NCBI RefSeq assembly: GCF_900635955.1
Contig: NZ_LR134201.1
Span: forward strand, 3,162,001 to 3,226,000
Source: Cedecea lapagei
Lineage (GTDB): Bacteria; Pseudomonadota; Gammaproteobacteria; Enterobacterales; Enterobacteriaceae
DNA: 64,000 nt
Direction: 5' to 3'
Below the pieces are notes generated by a model. That model did no database searches. It was given only the letters and a program-made list of their open reading frames with translations, and was not told the DNA's origin. Shown here in pieces: positions 17,270 through 25,408 of the stretch; positions within the stretch are counted from its first letter, which is position 1; every line of letters starts with the position of its first letter. The position numbers and the translations under genes are program-made.

Positions 17270-17632
17270 CCTCACCCTAACCCTCTCCCTGGAAGGGAGA
17301 GGGAATAAAAAAATTTCCCATCGCTTCTGTTTTCACCCTCGCCCCCTTGGGAAGAGGAATAAACAATGTTTGCCATCGCTTTTGTTTTCACCCTCGCCCC
17401 TGGGGAGAGGGAATAAACAATGTTTCCTATCGCTTTTGTTTTCACCCACGTCCCTTTGGGGAGAGGGAATAAACAATGTTTCCCTGCGCTTTTGTTTTCA
17501 CCCTCGTCCCTTTGGGGAGAGGAATAAACAATGTTTCCTATCGCTTTTGTTTTCACCCTCGCCCCTTTGGGGAGAGGGAATAAACAATGTTTCCCATCGC
17601 TTTTGTTTTCACCCTCGCCCCTTTGGGGAGAG
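17270..17632. repeat. Tandem array of about 6.5 copies of a 54-57-bp GC-rich unit
   Basis: Each unit runs from TTTTCACCCTCGCCCC through a TTTGGGGAGAGGG arm to AATAAACAATG and TCGCTTTTG. The CCCTC...GAGGG parts form an imperfect hairpin in each copy. The first copy (17270-17312) is divergent and resembles a dispersed intergenic repeat seen again at 63050-63093; the later copies are nearly identical, which points to recent expansion. The array ends abruptly at about 17632, where sequence leading into the IS110 transposase begins. Open frames cross it on both strands only because the unit lacks stops in some frames. Confidence 0.9.
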
Positions 17633-17647
17633 ATACCGTCTTGTCGG

Positions 17648-18607
17648 CTATCCGGCAAGCGGTATTTCGGCGTCAAATTCACGCCCTGATTTCACCACGC
17701 CATAAGCCAGCTGCAGTAGCTTTCTCATTCCTGCACATACTCGCTCTTTTCCTGCCTTACCTCTACTCTCCAGCCGCCTCATCAGGTCTTTCACCACTTC
17801 ATTACACCTTCCCGCCACCACCGCAGGCATATACAGTACGCTACGCAGCTCACGGCTCCCCACTTTCGACAACCTGCTTTTTCCTTTCCACATCCCGGAT
17901 TCACAACGTCGTGGGTTCAGGCCTGCATAAGCCACCAGAGCCTTACTGCTGCTAAATCGCCTCAGGTTTCCCGCGAAGGCCAGAAGATTCGTACTCAGCA
18001 CATCTCCCACACCCGGGATACTCTCCAGCAGCGCCTTGTCTTTTCTCAGGTCCGGGTCATCGTCGATATGCTGTCTGATTTTCTTTTTTGTTTCTTTTAT
18101 CAGTTCGTCCAGCGTGGCGATGTGTTCTTTTAACGAACCGGTTATGACCTCATCTGCGGCCTCCAGCCTGTTCTCTTCCATCTGTCGCATCTCTTCAAGA
18201 TTTTTAAGATGCCGTACCAGCGCGGTCAGCTGTCGCTGGCTGAGAGGGGCCGGATGCCATTGTGCTGGCTGATACAGGGCACAATACCGCGCTATCAGTG
18301 CGGCATCGCTTTTATCCGTTTTATTTCGGGCCAGTTCGGTATGACTGAAGGCATGAATACGGGCAGGGTTTTCCAGACTGACTCGATAGCCGCCATCGGA
18401 CAATGCCGTGGCGAGTTCCGTGCTGTAGCTGCCGGTAGCCTCCATACAGACGTGACAGTCTCCAAAACGGGCCAGCCAGTGAATAAACTCACGGCATCCC
18501 GCATGCGTGTTAGCAAACTTTTTAGTTTTGTATTTCTGATTAGGCAGCAGGACAGCGACATCAAATTTTAGCTTAGCAATATCAACGCCGACAGAAGTGA
18601 GGGTCAT
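17648..18607 (-). CDS. IS110-family transposase (DEDD recombinase)
   Basis: A 319-residue protein with the RuvC-like DEDD domain at the N-terminus (Asp9 in SVGVDIAK, Glu56 in CMEATGSY, Asp97/Asp101 in NKTDKSDAALIARY), a helical linker, and the C-terminal transposase_20 domain with SIPGVGDVLSTNLLAFAG and ALVAYAGLNP. Length is normal and no frameshift is seen, so it may be active. It sits between the two convergent hrp structural blocks and does not interrupt any hrp gene. Confidence 0.95.
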   Translation of the reverse strand: MTLTSVGVDIAKLKFDVAVLLPNQKYKTKKFANTHAGCREFIHWLARFGDCHVCMEATGSYSTELATALSDGGYRVSLENPARIHAFSHTELARNKTDKSDAALIARYCALYQPAQWHPAPLSQRQLTALVRHLKNLEEMRQMEENRLEAADEVITGSLKEHIATLDELIKETKKKIRQHIDDDPDLRKDKALLESIPGVGDVLSTNLLAFAGNLRRFSSSKALVAYAGLNPRRCESGMWKGKSRLSKVGSRELRSVLYMPAVVAGRCNEVVKDLMRRLESRGKAGKERVCAGMRKLLQLAYGVVKSGREFDAEIPLAG

Positions 18608-18855
18608 ATGATTCTCCGTAACCTTATGAATAATATCGCCAGACCATCCTTATGTGTGGGTGCTCAGAGGCACAGGATACCGTTCGGTCTTGAGGCGACA
18701 GGGAGAAAGGCTGCCGGGGCATAATCTCTCCCGCGGGCTCAGGGGCACCAGGGCTAGGGGATGCTCACCGGCAACCTCCCGATGATCAGTCGGGGATCTT
18801 CCCCGCACTGGCGGGGAGGATCAAGACATAAGGGCTGGGGTGAGGGGAAGATTGG
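18608..18855 (-). ncRNA. Candidate bridge RNA (seekRNA) region of the IS110 element
   Basis: This 248-nt segment directly upstream of the transposase has no coding frame but several strong hairpins, for example around CCCCGCACTGGCGGGG (18799-18816). IS110-group elements carry their target- and donor-recognizing RNA in the noncoding end upstream of the transposase. Position and structure fit; recognition loops were not worked out. Confidence 0.45.
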
Positions 18856-18914
18856 TCCCCGGCTCTCATCGCCCCCGGTTATGACCCAACTCAGGCGGGG
18901 TTGAGCTGCCGGCC
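18856..18914. repeat. REP-like palindromic repeat, copy 1
   Basis: About 57 bp that match 43846-43904 with roughly five differences, bounded by CCCCGGC and GCTGCCGG. It contains an inner stem (CCCCGC with GCGGGG in the other copy, decayed here) and an outer CCGGC/GCCGG stem. It adjoins the noncoding end of the IS110 element. Confidence 0.75.
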
Positions 18915-18944
18915 GCCGGGGGTTGCCTGGGGGCATTACCGGGA

Positions 18945-18988
18945 CAAAAAAAAACCGGTCTCCACGCAAGTAGCGCAGAAAACCGGTC
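18945..18988 (-). terminator. Terminator downstream of hrpN
   Basis: Two copies of ACCGGT about 21 nt apart can pair across a loop with an inner GCGC/GCGT contact; on the minus strand the structure ends in a run of nine T. Located about 100 bp after the hrpN stop. Confidence 0.6.
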
Positions 18989-19085
18989 AAATAGAGGGCG
19001 AAGAAGAGTCTGGCGAAATGACGTGTGGCGCCGTTATCCTGCGCCGCACGTCAAAAAGAACATCTGTGGACTACGGCACTGTCAA

Positions 19086-20033
19086 TCAGGCCAGCGCGGC
19101 AGAAGCCAGGTTCAGGATCGCGCCGTGATGGTGCTTCAGAGCATCTTTGATAATGTTGCCGTTAAACAACTGGGCATCCGCATTGACCAGCAGGCTTGAA
19201 GAGCCGTTACCCAGCGCCGTCGCGGAGCCAGGAATTGAGCCACCCACCATAGAGGTTTTCAGGTCGTTTTTCGCCGACTGGAAGGCTTTCAGCGAATCGC
19301 CGCTCAGCGGCTTGCTGTGTTTCAGCGCGTCTTCCCAGCTACTCGGGCCTTTGCCCGTGTGAACCAGGCCAGGGATACCTTCACCCGCGCTCTGCGGCTT
19401 GCCGTAGATTTCCGGGTGCTGATCCATATATTTACCGATTTCGGCACGGGTCTCTTTGGAGCCGCCGTCGACTTTACCGCCGCCGCCCAGCATAGCGCAC
19501 AGGCCGCTGCTGTCAGACTTCACGTTATCCAGCGCCTGCAGACCCATTTTGCTGCCTAACTGGCTGCCCATGCTGTTACCCAGCTGGTTGAAATTGTTTG
19601 CACTGTTAGCGCCAGTGGTGGACAGCGGCAGCTGAACCAGGCCAATGCCGGTAGACGGCGACTGCAGGCCGTTGCTCATGCCGGTGTTGAACGCATTGAT
19701 GTTGCTTGCGCCAGCATGATTGTTGAACGGGGTGTTCTGTGCATTCACGCCCATCTGCTGGACGACCTGCTGAAGCATCTGCTGCATGTTGCTCAGCGCC
19801 AGGGTATTCCCCATGCTCGCCCCGCCCTGACTCTGCGGAGACATAAAGGTGTTGTTATTGTTACCGTTCATATTGCCGGAGAACAGCAGGTTAGTCAGCC
19901 TGGATGCAATATCGTGCACCATCTGATCGCCTACGTTTTTCAGCAGGTTAGCGGCCATACCTTCTGGGGTCGCATTCAGCGCCAGCTGCGGTAATGCAGT
20001 GGCCAGATTCAGCATATTTCCAATCGTACTCAT
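19086..20033 (-). CDS. hrpN: Harpin HrpN
   Basis: A 315-residue, Asn/Gly/Ser/Gln-rich, heat-stable-type protein. The C-terminal third carries the HrpN pattern RAEIGKYMDQHPEIYGKPQ and SSWEDALKHSKPLSGDS seen in Erwinia and Pantoea harpins, which are secreted, promote effector translocation and elicit plant cell death. A helical segment rich in Gln and Met (SNMQQMLQQVVQQMG, about 81-95) is also typical. Unlike classical harpins, which lack cysteine, it has one Cys (residue 179). It has its own hrp box 75 bp upstream and a terminator downstream. Confidence 0.9.
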   Translation of the reverse strand: MSTIGNMLNLATALPQLALNATPEGMAANLLKNVGDQMVHDIASRLTNLLFSGNMNGNNNNTFMSPQSQGGASMGNTLALSNMQQMLQQVVQQMGVNAQNTPFNNHAGASNINAFNTGMSNGLQSPSTGIGLVQLPLSTTGANSANNFNQLGNSMGSQLGSKMGLQALDNVKSDSSGLCAMLGGGGKVDGGSKETRAEIGKYMDQHPEIYGKPQSAGEGIPGLVHTGKGPSSWEDALKHSKPLSGDSLKAFQSAKNDLKTSMVGGSIPGSATALGNGSSSLLVNADAQLFNGNIIKDALKHHHGAILNLASAALA

Positions 20034-20107
20034 TAGATTACCTCACCATGACAACGGGGTTGATACAGGCGACCAGCCCTGCTGGTTCGCAGTATAAAGA
20101 CGCCTGT

Positions 20108-20135
20108 TAAGTGAAAAGAAACCGACCTCGGTTCC
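20108..20135 (-). promoter_or_regulatory. hrp box of hrpN
   Basis: Minus strand GGAACC, 15-nt spacer, TCACTTA: one mismatch in the second half. It sits between hrpT and hrpN. Confidence 0.85.
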
Positions 20136-20210
20136 ACAAAACTGCATAAAATCATGAAAAAAAAGATTTTTTTATTTGCAGGCGGGAGAACCTCCGCGCC
20201 TGCTATGCGC

Positions 20211-20396
20211 TCAACGCACCGGCATCTGTGTGTAGTCCTGCACACCGTTACGCATATCGCTCGGCCACCAGATGGTCAGGTGGTGGTTATCTGACAGCGG
20301 CCGACATGCCGCGCTGTCGCAGCCGTTGTCATTGCGGGTCGCGCAGCCGCTCAGGGCAAATGCCAGCGCCACCAGTAACAAAATGGAAGGTTTCAT
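20211..20396 (-). CDS. hrpT: Outer membrane lipoprotein HrpT
   Basis: A 61-residue lipoprotein precursor with signal peptide and lipobox ALSGC (Cys18), then a short polar tail containing two more cysteines and LTIWWPSDMRNG. HrpT lies next to hrcC in all Hrp1 clusters and is thought to help place the secretin in the outer membrane. It starts 9 nt after the hrcC stop, after GGAGCG. Confidence 0.88.
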   Translation of the reverse strand: MKPSILLLVALAFALSGCATRNDNGCDSAACRPLSDNHHLTIWWPSDMRNGVQDYTQMPVR

Positions 20397-20405
20397 AATC
20401 GCTCC

Positions 20406-22508
20406 TTAGCGAAGTACGGGGCGCGGCGGCAGTAAATAGCTGCGCGATCTCGATGAATTAACCGGCAATGACGATGAGGTTGTCAGCAGCGACTGGCGGC
20501 TGCGACGCCCTTCTCCCCGCGTGCGGTAGGCGATGTAAACCTCCGCCGACTGACGTGGGGCGAGGTTTCCGCCCGGCCAGGCCGCCACCGCCAGCACGTC
20601 GTCGTCCCGACAGCTGGACTCATCAAAGCGCTGCGGCTTGCCGCTGATATTGCGGATAAGCCCGACGCTTATCTGTACCGAGGCATTGCTGTACCACTGG
20701 CTGTGCGAGCTGTCGGAGGAGAGCCCTGGCCCTACATTACACAGCTGGCCGATTCCCATGCCTTCCCCACCCGCCTGGAAGCCGGTAGGCACTTTGTCCT
20801 CTGCAAGGTCGCGCATGGCGTTTTCGATATCGCCCTTCATGGAGCTGTACCGCTGGCGAAGCTGGACTTCGCTCATCGCCGCAGAGAGCTGCTGGCGATC
20901 CTGCTCGTCGATGTAACGCGTCGGATCCACCTGGTCACCGACCAGATGAGGAGTAATAATGAACAGGCGCTCGCGCTGCGACGTTTCATGGCTGGTATAG
21001 GAGAAGAATTTCCCCAGGTAAGGGATATCCCCGAGCAGCGGAATACGGTGGTCGGTATCACCGGTCTCACGAGAATGGAAGCCGCCCATGACGAGCGAGC
21101 CGTTCTGCTGAACCAACGCCTGGGTGCTAACCGTCGCTCGTTTTGCGCCGGTTGCCACGCCGTCATCATTGACCTGTACCTTGCCGTCTTCCACATCCAC
21201 CACGAGCTGTACCGTGCTGGTTGGCCCGTTGCCGATAGCACGCGGCACCACCTGCAGGCTGGTGCCGGCGGTCACGGGCTCAATGGTCGCCACGCGTTCG
21301 CCGGTGGCAGTAATGAAGGCGGTGTCGCTCATGTCGATAACCGCTGGCTGGTTCTCCAGCGTCAGGATAGAAGGGTTAGCCACAATGGAGGCGTTGCCCT
21401 CGCCCTCCATCGCCTGAATCTGGGCAAAGAAGCGGCTGTAGTCGGTCACAAATAGCGTGCCCGCGCCCTGCAGCATCGAGGAGCCGGCGGTGATATTGCC
21501 AAACGTGCCGCTGAGGTTGCTGGAGAATTTCGAAAATGCATGGCGATCGACATCAATAATCATGGCGTCGATTTCCACCAATTTTTGCGGGACGTCGATC
21601 TGCGAGATCAGCGCCTGATACTGCTCTCTGCGCTTGGGATCGTCCCGGACTAACAGGGCATTGTTACGTACGTCGGCGGAGACCAGCGGGTTCATTTCAC
21701 CGTCGTCATCGCCGCCCGCGCCGCGCATGCGGCTGTCCTGGCCCTGAATCAGACCGGAAAGAATGTTGTCCGACTGCTCCTGGAACGATTTATTCAGCGC
21801 TTCACGAGAAGTTCCTTCCCCGCCGGGCACAATCCCCTGAGAGGAGCGGGTGCTTTTCTTGCCCAATAATTCGTTGAGGATGGAGGCCACGCCGGGCACC
21901 AGCAGCGTTTTCTCGCGGTATTTGATTTCGCGGTCGGCTACCGAGGCATATTTAAGCGGGAACGCCATCATCTCTTTGTTCTGCTTTTTGTCTTTGTCTT
22001 TGGCGCTAAAGTCCGCCACCAGCGTGACGTACTCAGGCGGCCCGGTGACAATCACCACGCCATCATCCGGCAGTTCGCCGTAGCCAAATTTGTCTTCCAG
22101 AAGACCTACATCGCGCAGAGCCTGTTTCAGGTCCGGCGCGGCATCCGCCGAAACGCTGATGCGCTTTGACGTTTCTGCCGACTGTGGGCTGACGAACAGC
22201 GAACCGTTATAGACGAACCACTGGAAGCGATACTGCAGCGCCAGGCGGTCAAGGAAGGCCACGCCGTTGTCCGAACGCAGACGCCCATCTACCACGCTGT
22301 CGGGTACGTCTGCTAAGCGCAGGTTGACGCCGTGGCTGCTGGCGAAATCCTGCAATACGGTGCGCAACGGCGTACCCTGTGCAGAGTAGGCATAGGCGCC
22401 ATTTTGCCAGTCGGCGGGCGTTTGAGCGCTAACGGCTGCGCTGTAGCAACCGGCGGTAGCGGCCAGGGCAAACATGGCTGAGCGAAGTAAACGAACGTGC
22501 TGATTCAA
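20406..22508 (-). CDS. hrcC: Outer membrane secretin HrcC (SctC)
   Basis: A 700-residue secretin with signal peptide (cleavage near AVSAQTP), N0/N1/N3 ring domains and the beta-barrel domain with VPRAIGNGPTSTVQLVVDVEDG and the signature QNGSLVMGGFHSRET followed by IPLLGDIPYLGKFFSY. It forms the outer membrane channel. The start appears to be TTG at 22508: AGGAG lies 9 nt upstream, and the nearby ATG is out of frame and stops after three codons. The next in-frame ATG would remove part of the signal peptide. Hrp1 clusters usually have hrpG between hrpF and this gene; here only 96 bp remain. Confidence 0.93.
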   Translation of the reverse strand: MNQHVRLLRSAMFALAATAGCYSAAVSAQTPADWQNGAYAYSAQGTPLRTVLQDFASSHGVNLRLADVPDSVVDGRLRSDNGVAFLDRLALQYRFQWFVYNGSLFVSPQSAETSKRISVSADAAPDLKQALRDVGLLEDKFGYGELPDDGVVIVTGPPEYVTLVADFSAKDKDKKQNKEMMAFPLKYASVADREIKYREKTLLVPGVASILNELLGKKSTRSSQGIVPGGEGTSREALNKSFQEQSDNILSGLIQGQDSRMRGAGGDDDGEMNPLVSADVRNNALLVRDDPKRREQYQALISQIDVPQKLVEIDAMIIDVDRHAFSKFSSNLSGTFGNITAGSSMLQGAGTLFVTDYSRFFAQIQAMEGEGNASIVANPSILTLENQPAVIDMSDTAFITATGERVATIEPVTAGTSLQVVPRAIGNGPTSTVQLVVDVEDGKVQVNDDGVATGAKRATVSTQALVQQNGSLVMGGFHSRETGDTDHRIPLLGDIPYLGKFFSYTSHETSQRERLFIITPHLVGDQVDPTRYIDEQDRQQLSAAMSEVQLRQRYSSMKGDIENAMRDLAEDKVPTGFQAGGEGMGIGQLCNVGPGLSSDSSHSQWYSNASVQISVGLIRNISGKPQRFDESSCRDDDVLAVAAWPGGNLAPRQSAEVYIAYRTRGEGRRSRQSLLTTSSSLPVNSSRSRSYLLPPRPVLR

Positions 22509-22604
22509 CGACTCATTCTCCTGTCATCGGCGGCAAAATGGGTGGCCGCCAGGGGTACAAACTGCGTTAAACAACGGCTTACGGATAAGCCGCTGGCGGC
22601 ATAA

Positions 22605-22835
22605 CTAGTTGATAGAGTCGATGATCTCCTTGCTCAGGCTGTGCTTGAGCGACCCCAGCTGGCTGTCGGTAAAGGTCGCCGCAGCCTCTTTCATCAGGGC
22701 GTTTTTAAATTCCACCATGTCGCCCATGCTGGGCGCGGGTTGCCCAAGCGTGCTCTGCGCCAGCTCGGCAACCGAGTGGTGAAGACGAGACAGCTGGCTG
22801 TCGAGATTGCGCTGAATATCAAAGGAATTGCTCAT
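22605..22835 (-). CDS. hrpF: Type III secretion protein HrpF (SctF-region small protein)
   Basis: A 76-residue helical protein (MSNSFDIQRNLDSQLSRLHH to SKEIIDSIN) matching HrpF of Erwinia and P. syringae in size, position and Gln/Leu/Ser-rich helices. Its molecular role in the basal body is not well defined. It is the first gene after its own hrp box, with GAGGAG before the ATG. Confidence 0.82.
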   Translation of the reverse strand: MSNSFDIQRNLDSQLSRLHHSVAELAQSTLGQPAPSMGDMVEFKNALMKEAAATFTDSQLGSLKHSLSKEIIDSIN

Positions 22836-22864
22836 ACGTTTCTCCTCGCGTTGAAATCGTATGA

Positions 22865-22892
22865 TGAGTGGCGGTAAAAAAGCGGAGGTTCC
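22865..22892 (-). promoter_or_regulatory. hrp box of the hrpF-hrcC-hrpT operon
   Basis: Minus strand GGAACC, 15-nt spacer, CCACTCA: full consensus, 30 bp before hrpF. Confidence 0.92.
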
Positions 22893-22919
22893 CGCCGGGA
22901 AAAAATTAACTTCCCGGCG
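22893..22919 (-). terminator. Stem-loop between hrpE and the hrpF promoter
   Basis: A perfect 9-bp stem (CGCCGGGAA with TTCCCGGCG) and 9-nt AT-rich loop directly after the hrpE stop. No T tract follows, so it may slow transcription or protect the 3' end rather than terminate fully. Confidence 0.5.
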
Positions 22920-22920
22920 C

Positions 22921-23541
22921 TTAATGAGTCAGGCGCAGCAAGTGCTGCTGAAGCGAAGCCCAGCTGATGCTGAATTCGCCCTGTGCGGTTTGCAGCAATA
23001 GCGTTTCCGCCGCCAGCGCCTCGTCGGCGCAGCATGTCCAGCCGAGCCGCGGATGCGCGGCCAGCCAGCTTGCCAGCGCCGCTTCATGCTGTGGGGAATA
23101 ATAGAGGGTCACCTCCGTGGCGCGGGCGCCCGCCACCTGAAGCTGGGTCAGCAGCGCCGTCAGCTTTTGCTGCTCGCTCAGGCCGCCAAACAGCTGCTCA
23201 AATGCCGCATTGATCAGGCGCTGTGCCTGGCTGACAACTTCCGCACTCTGCGCATCCCGCTCCGCCTGCCACTCGTTAAACAGGGAATCTGCCCGCTGCC
23301 AGAACTCACCTTCGGCCTCTTCAGTGCGCAGGACAACCAGCCGCTCAGCCTCTTGTTCTGCCTCAAGGATCAAACGCTCAGCCTGCTGCCGGGCTTCAGC
23401 CAGCAGGGCCTCACTTTTCAGGGTGGCCTGCTCCACCAGGCTTCGCGCCTGCTGCTGCTCCTGCAAAACGGCCTGAGGTAGCAGAACCCCTTCAACAACG
23501 TATGAGTCATCCTCTAAGGCAACTTTACGGCCAATCCACAT
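22921..23541 (-). CDS. hrpE: ATPase-associated stator protein HrpE (SctL)
   Basis: A 206-residue FliH/YscL-like protein: after a conserved start (VVEGVLLPQAVLQ) comes a long charged coiled coil (about 28-110, rich in Ala, Glu, Gln) and a compact C-terminal domain. It links the HrcN ATPase to the HrcQ platform and restrains its activity. Start lies 3 nt after the hrpD stop. Confidence 0.88.
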   Translation of the reverse strand: MWIGRKVALEDDSYVVEGVLLPQAVLQEQQQARSLVEQATLKSEALLAEARQQAERLILEAEQEAERLVVLRTEEAEGEFWQRADSLFNEWQAERDAQSAEVVSQAQRLINAAFEQLFGGLSEQQKLTALLTQLQVAGARATEVTLYYSPQHEAALASWLAAHPRLGWTCCADEALAAETLLLQTAQGEFSISWASLQQHLLRLTH

Positions 23542-23544
23542 GCT

Positions 23545-24162
23545 TTATTGCTCCCGAGAAAAATCATTCATTGCGCTCGCCTGCCGCTGTTGAATCTGCC
23601 AGATCGCGCCATCCCACAGCGCCTGCAGCCGGTTCAGCGGCGGCGTGGGATCGTCCGGAAACGACGCTTCGCATAGCTCGACAGCCGACCGGGGAAAACT
23701 AAAACGCAGCCGCTGCCAGGCCGCGGGCGTGAAAAGCGGGCGAAGCAGATAAAGCACAGCGTAGTCAGACTCCCCGCTAAAACTGAGGGTTGGCGGCAGC
23801 CAGACGCCGGGGCGTAAGCCACGCGTTAGCCGCTCGCACCAGATGCGCTGCGGCTCAGCAATCTGCCCTGCCCGACTGCCTCTCTGGCAAACCTCCGCCA
23901 CCAGCGCAAACAGCGCTTCTCGTTGGGCAGAGTCAAGGGAAGCTAGCGCCAGCAGCCTGGCATCCGGGCTTTCCGGCAGACAATTTTCAAGCGCCAGCAT
24001 GGCCGACAAAGCCTGCGGTGACTTGCGCATCAGGCTCTGGCGGCGCGCCTCATCCAGCTGAAACCAGGGAAGCGTGAACCAGCTGCCGTCGGCCTGCTGC
24101 CAGAATCCCTGCTGCCACCAGCGCAGCCAGCCCGTTACCGGCGAGGTTTCCCAGTCAACCAC
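23545..24162 (-). CDS. hrpD: Sorting platform protein HrpD (SctK-like)
   Basis: A 205-residue protein rich in Leu, Trp and Arg, beginning with a Trp-rich part (TGWLRWWQQGFWQQADGSW). Assignment rests on position between hrcJ and hrpE, as in all Hrp1 clusters, and on size. SctK proteins connect the inner ring to the HrcQ pods. Sequence conservation in this family is low, so the name is mainly positional. Confidence 0.8.
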   Translation of the reverse strand: MVDWETSPVTGWLRWWQQGFWQQADGSWFTLPWFQLDEARRQSLMRKSPQALSAMLALENCLPESPDARLLALASLDSAQREALFALVAEVCQRGSRAGQIAEPQRIWCERLTRGLRPGVWLPPTLSFSGESDYAVLYLLRPLFTPAAWQRLRFSFPRSAVELCEASFPDDPTPPLNRLQALWDGAIWQIQQRQASAMNDFSREQ

Positions 24163-24168
24163 CGCTTG

Positions 24169-24969
24169 TTACCGCCGCTCTGAAGGCACAACGGCCAGTT
24201 CAGTGGAGCCGCTGTTTTTGCCGCGTTTCATCGCCTTTAGTTTCGGCACCAGCGTAAAGATACCGCCCAGCAGTAACAGCAGGCCGACCAGCGAGAATAA
24301 CAGCGTTCTCACGGTGGCATATTGTGAGAGCGTCAGCTGAAAAGGCCCCAGCGTCACCAGCTCAACGCGGTCGTGATAGACCGACGCGGGCACAAACACC
24401 ACGGACAGCGCGCCGTCATTTTTTCCCGAAAGACCTGGAATACTCGCCGCAACCAGCCGGCGGATCCTCGGCTCAATGCTGTCGGGATCCATCTCCTGGG
24501 TATATTTGATAAAGACAGAAGCAGACGCAGGCTGCACCGGCTCACCGGGCGCTACGCGTTCAGGCAGAACGACGTTAACCCTCGCCACCACAACGCCGTC
24601 AATTTGCGAAAGCGTTGATTCCAGCTCCTGAGAGAGCGCATAGATATAGCGGGCCCGCTCTTCCAGCGGGCTGGAAATAATGCCGTTTTTCTGGAAAACC
24701 TCGCCCAGGTTGGTCCGCGCTTTATGCGGCAAACCATTGGCGTTAAGAATGCGAACGGAACGTTCTATGTTGTCCTGGCCGACCAGCACGGTCACCCCGG
24801 TTTTATCGATCTGTTTGTCGGCCTCAATCTTGTATTTCGACAGCTCAGAAATGATGTCATTGGCATCATTTTCACTCAGGCCGGTGTTCAGAATGACCTG
24901 CGAGTCACAGCCTGCCAGCAGCAGGACCAGCAGCCAGGGCTGCAGGATTTTTCGCCAGCGTCGTTGCAT
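24169..24969 (-). CDS. hrcJ: Inner membrane ring lipoprotein HrcJ (SctJ)
   Basis: A 266-residue YscJ/PrgK-family lipoprotein: lipobox LLAGC (Cys21), two ring-building domains (GLSENDANDIISELSKYKI and the later VARVNVVLPERVAPGE), a C-terminal membrane segment near 222-242 (LLFSLVGLLLLLGGIFTLV), and a basic tail. It forms the inner 24-mer ring. Six nt separate it from hrpB. Confidence 0.94.
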   Translation of the reverse strand: MQRRWRKILQPWLLVLLLAGCDSQVILNTGLSENDANDIISELSKYKIEADKQIDKTGVTVLVGQDNIERSVRILNANGLPHKARTNLGEVFQKNGIISSPLEERARYIYALSQELESTLSQIDGVVVARVNVVLPERVAPGEPVQPASASVFIKYTQEMDPDSIEPRIRRLVAASIPGLSGKNDGALSVVFVPASVYHDRVELVTLGPFQLTLSQYATVRTLLFSLVGLLLLLGGIFTLVPKLKAMKRGKNSGSTELAVVPSERR

Positions 24970-24975
24970 GATGGA

Positions 24976-25380
24976 TTACTGCAGGTTGGTCAGTTTATCG
25001 AGCCCCGAGATGCTTTTCGAGACGATCTTGGCGTTCATCATGCTCTCCAGATAATAGTTAGAGAGCTGGTCATCCACCTGGTTGAGCACCAGCGGATCGG
25101 TAGAGCGCGCGGCTTTACGCAGCACGTTGTTCATCTGTTTCTGGTCGCCTTCCATCTGTTTGAACATGCCGGAAGCCTTCTCAAACATCGCGGCAGGTTT
25201 GCCGCCAATACCGCCCATCGCGGAAACGGCGTCAGGCTGCTCAAGCGCAGCGGAAAAGAAAGCGGCGTCGCTTTGGTTTGCCACATTGCTGCCAGAAGGT
25301 AATGCAACCTGGGTAGATGAAAGGCCCAGAGATTCGGGTTCAGGCATAGGCATACCTGTAGCAGGATTAAGAATGTGCAT
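24976..25380 (-). CDS. hrpB: Inner rod protein HrpB (SctI)
   Basis: A 134-residue protein starting MHILNPATGMPMPEPESLG. This start is preferred to one 66 nt upstream because it lies beyond the hrpA-hrpB stem-loop, follows GACGGAA and gives family-normal length. The C-terminal half is amphipathic helix (LNQVDDQLSNYYLESMMNAK), typical of rod proteins connecting the export gate to the pilus. Confidence 0.82.
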   Translation of the reverse strand: MHILNPATGMPMPEPESLGLSSTQVALPSGSNVANQSDAAFFSAALEQPDAVSAMGGIGGKPAAMFEKASGMFKQMEGDQKQMNNVLRKAARSTDPLVLNQVDDQLSNYYLESMMNAKIVSKSISGLDKLTNLQ

Positions 25381-25408
25381 ATGAGAGATTCCGTCAGCAG
25401 CAAAAGAG

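Larger units (their letters stand above)
17633..18855 (-). mobile_element. IS110-family insertion sequence (boundaries approximate)
   Basis: The element consists of the transposase gene and a GC-rich, hairpin-rich noncoding segment upstream of it (18608-18855). The right limit is set where the tandem repeat breaks off; the left limit is taken at the edge of a REP-like repeat. IS110 elements lack terminal inverted repeats, so neither end can be proven by reading. Confidence 0.6.

Noticed and set aside
17270..17632. Possible CRISPR array
   Set aside because: There are no unique spacers; the whole unit is repeated, and no cas genes are near.
17272..17705. Open frames of 136 residues (minus) and 111 residues (plus) across the tandem array
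   Set aside because: They repeat the 56-bp DNA unit in translation, have no ribosome site and no protein-like composition. The array is a DNA repeat.
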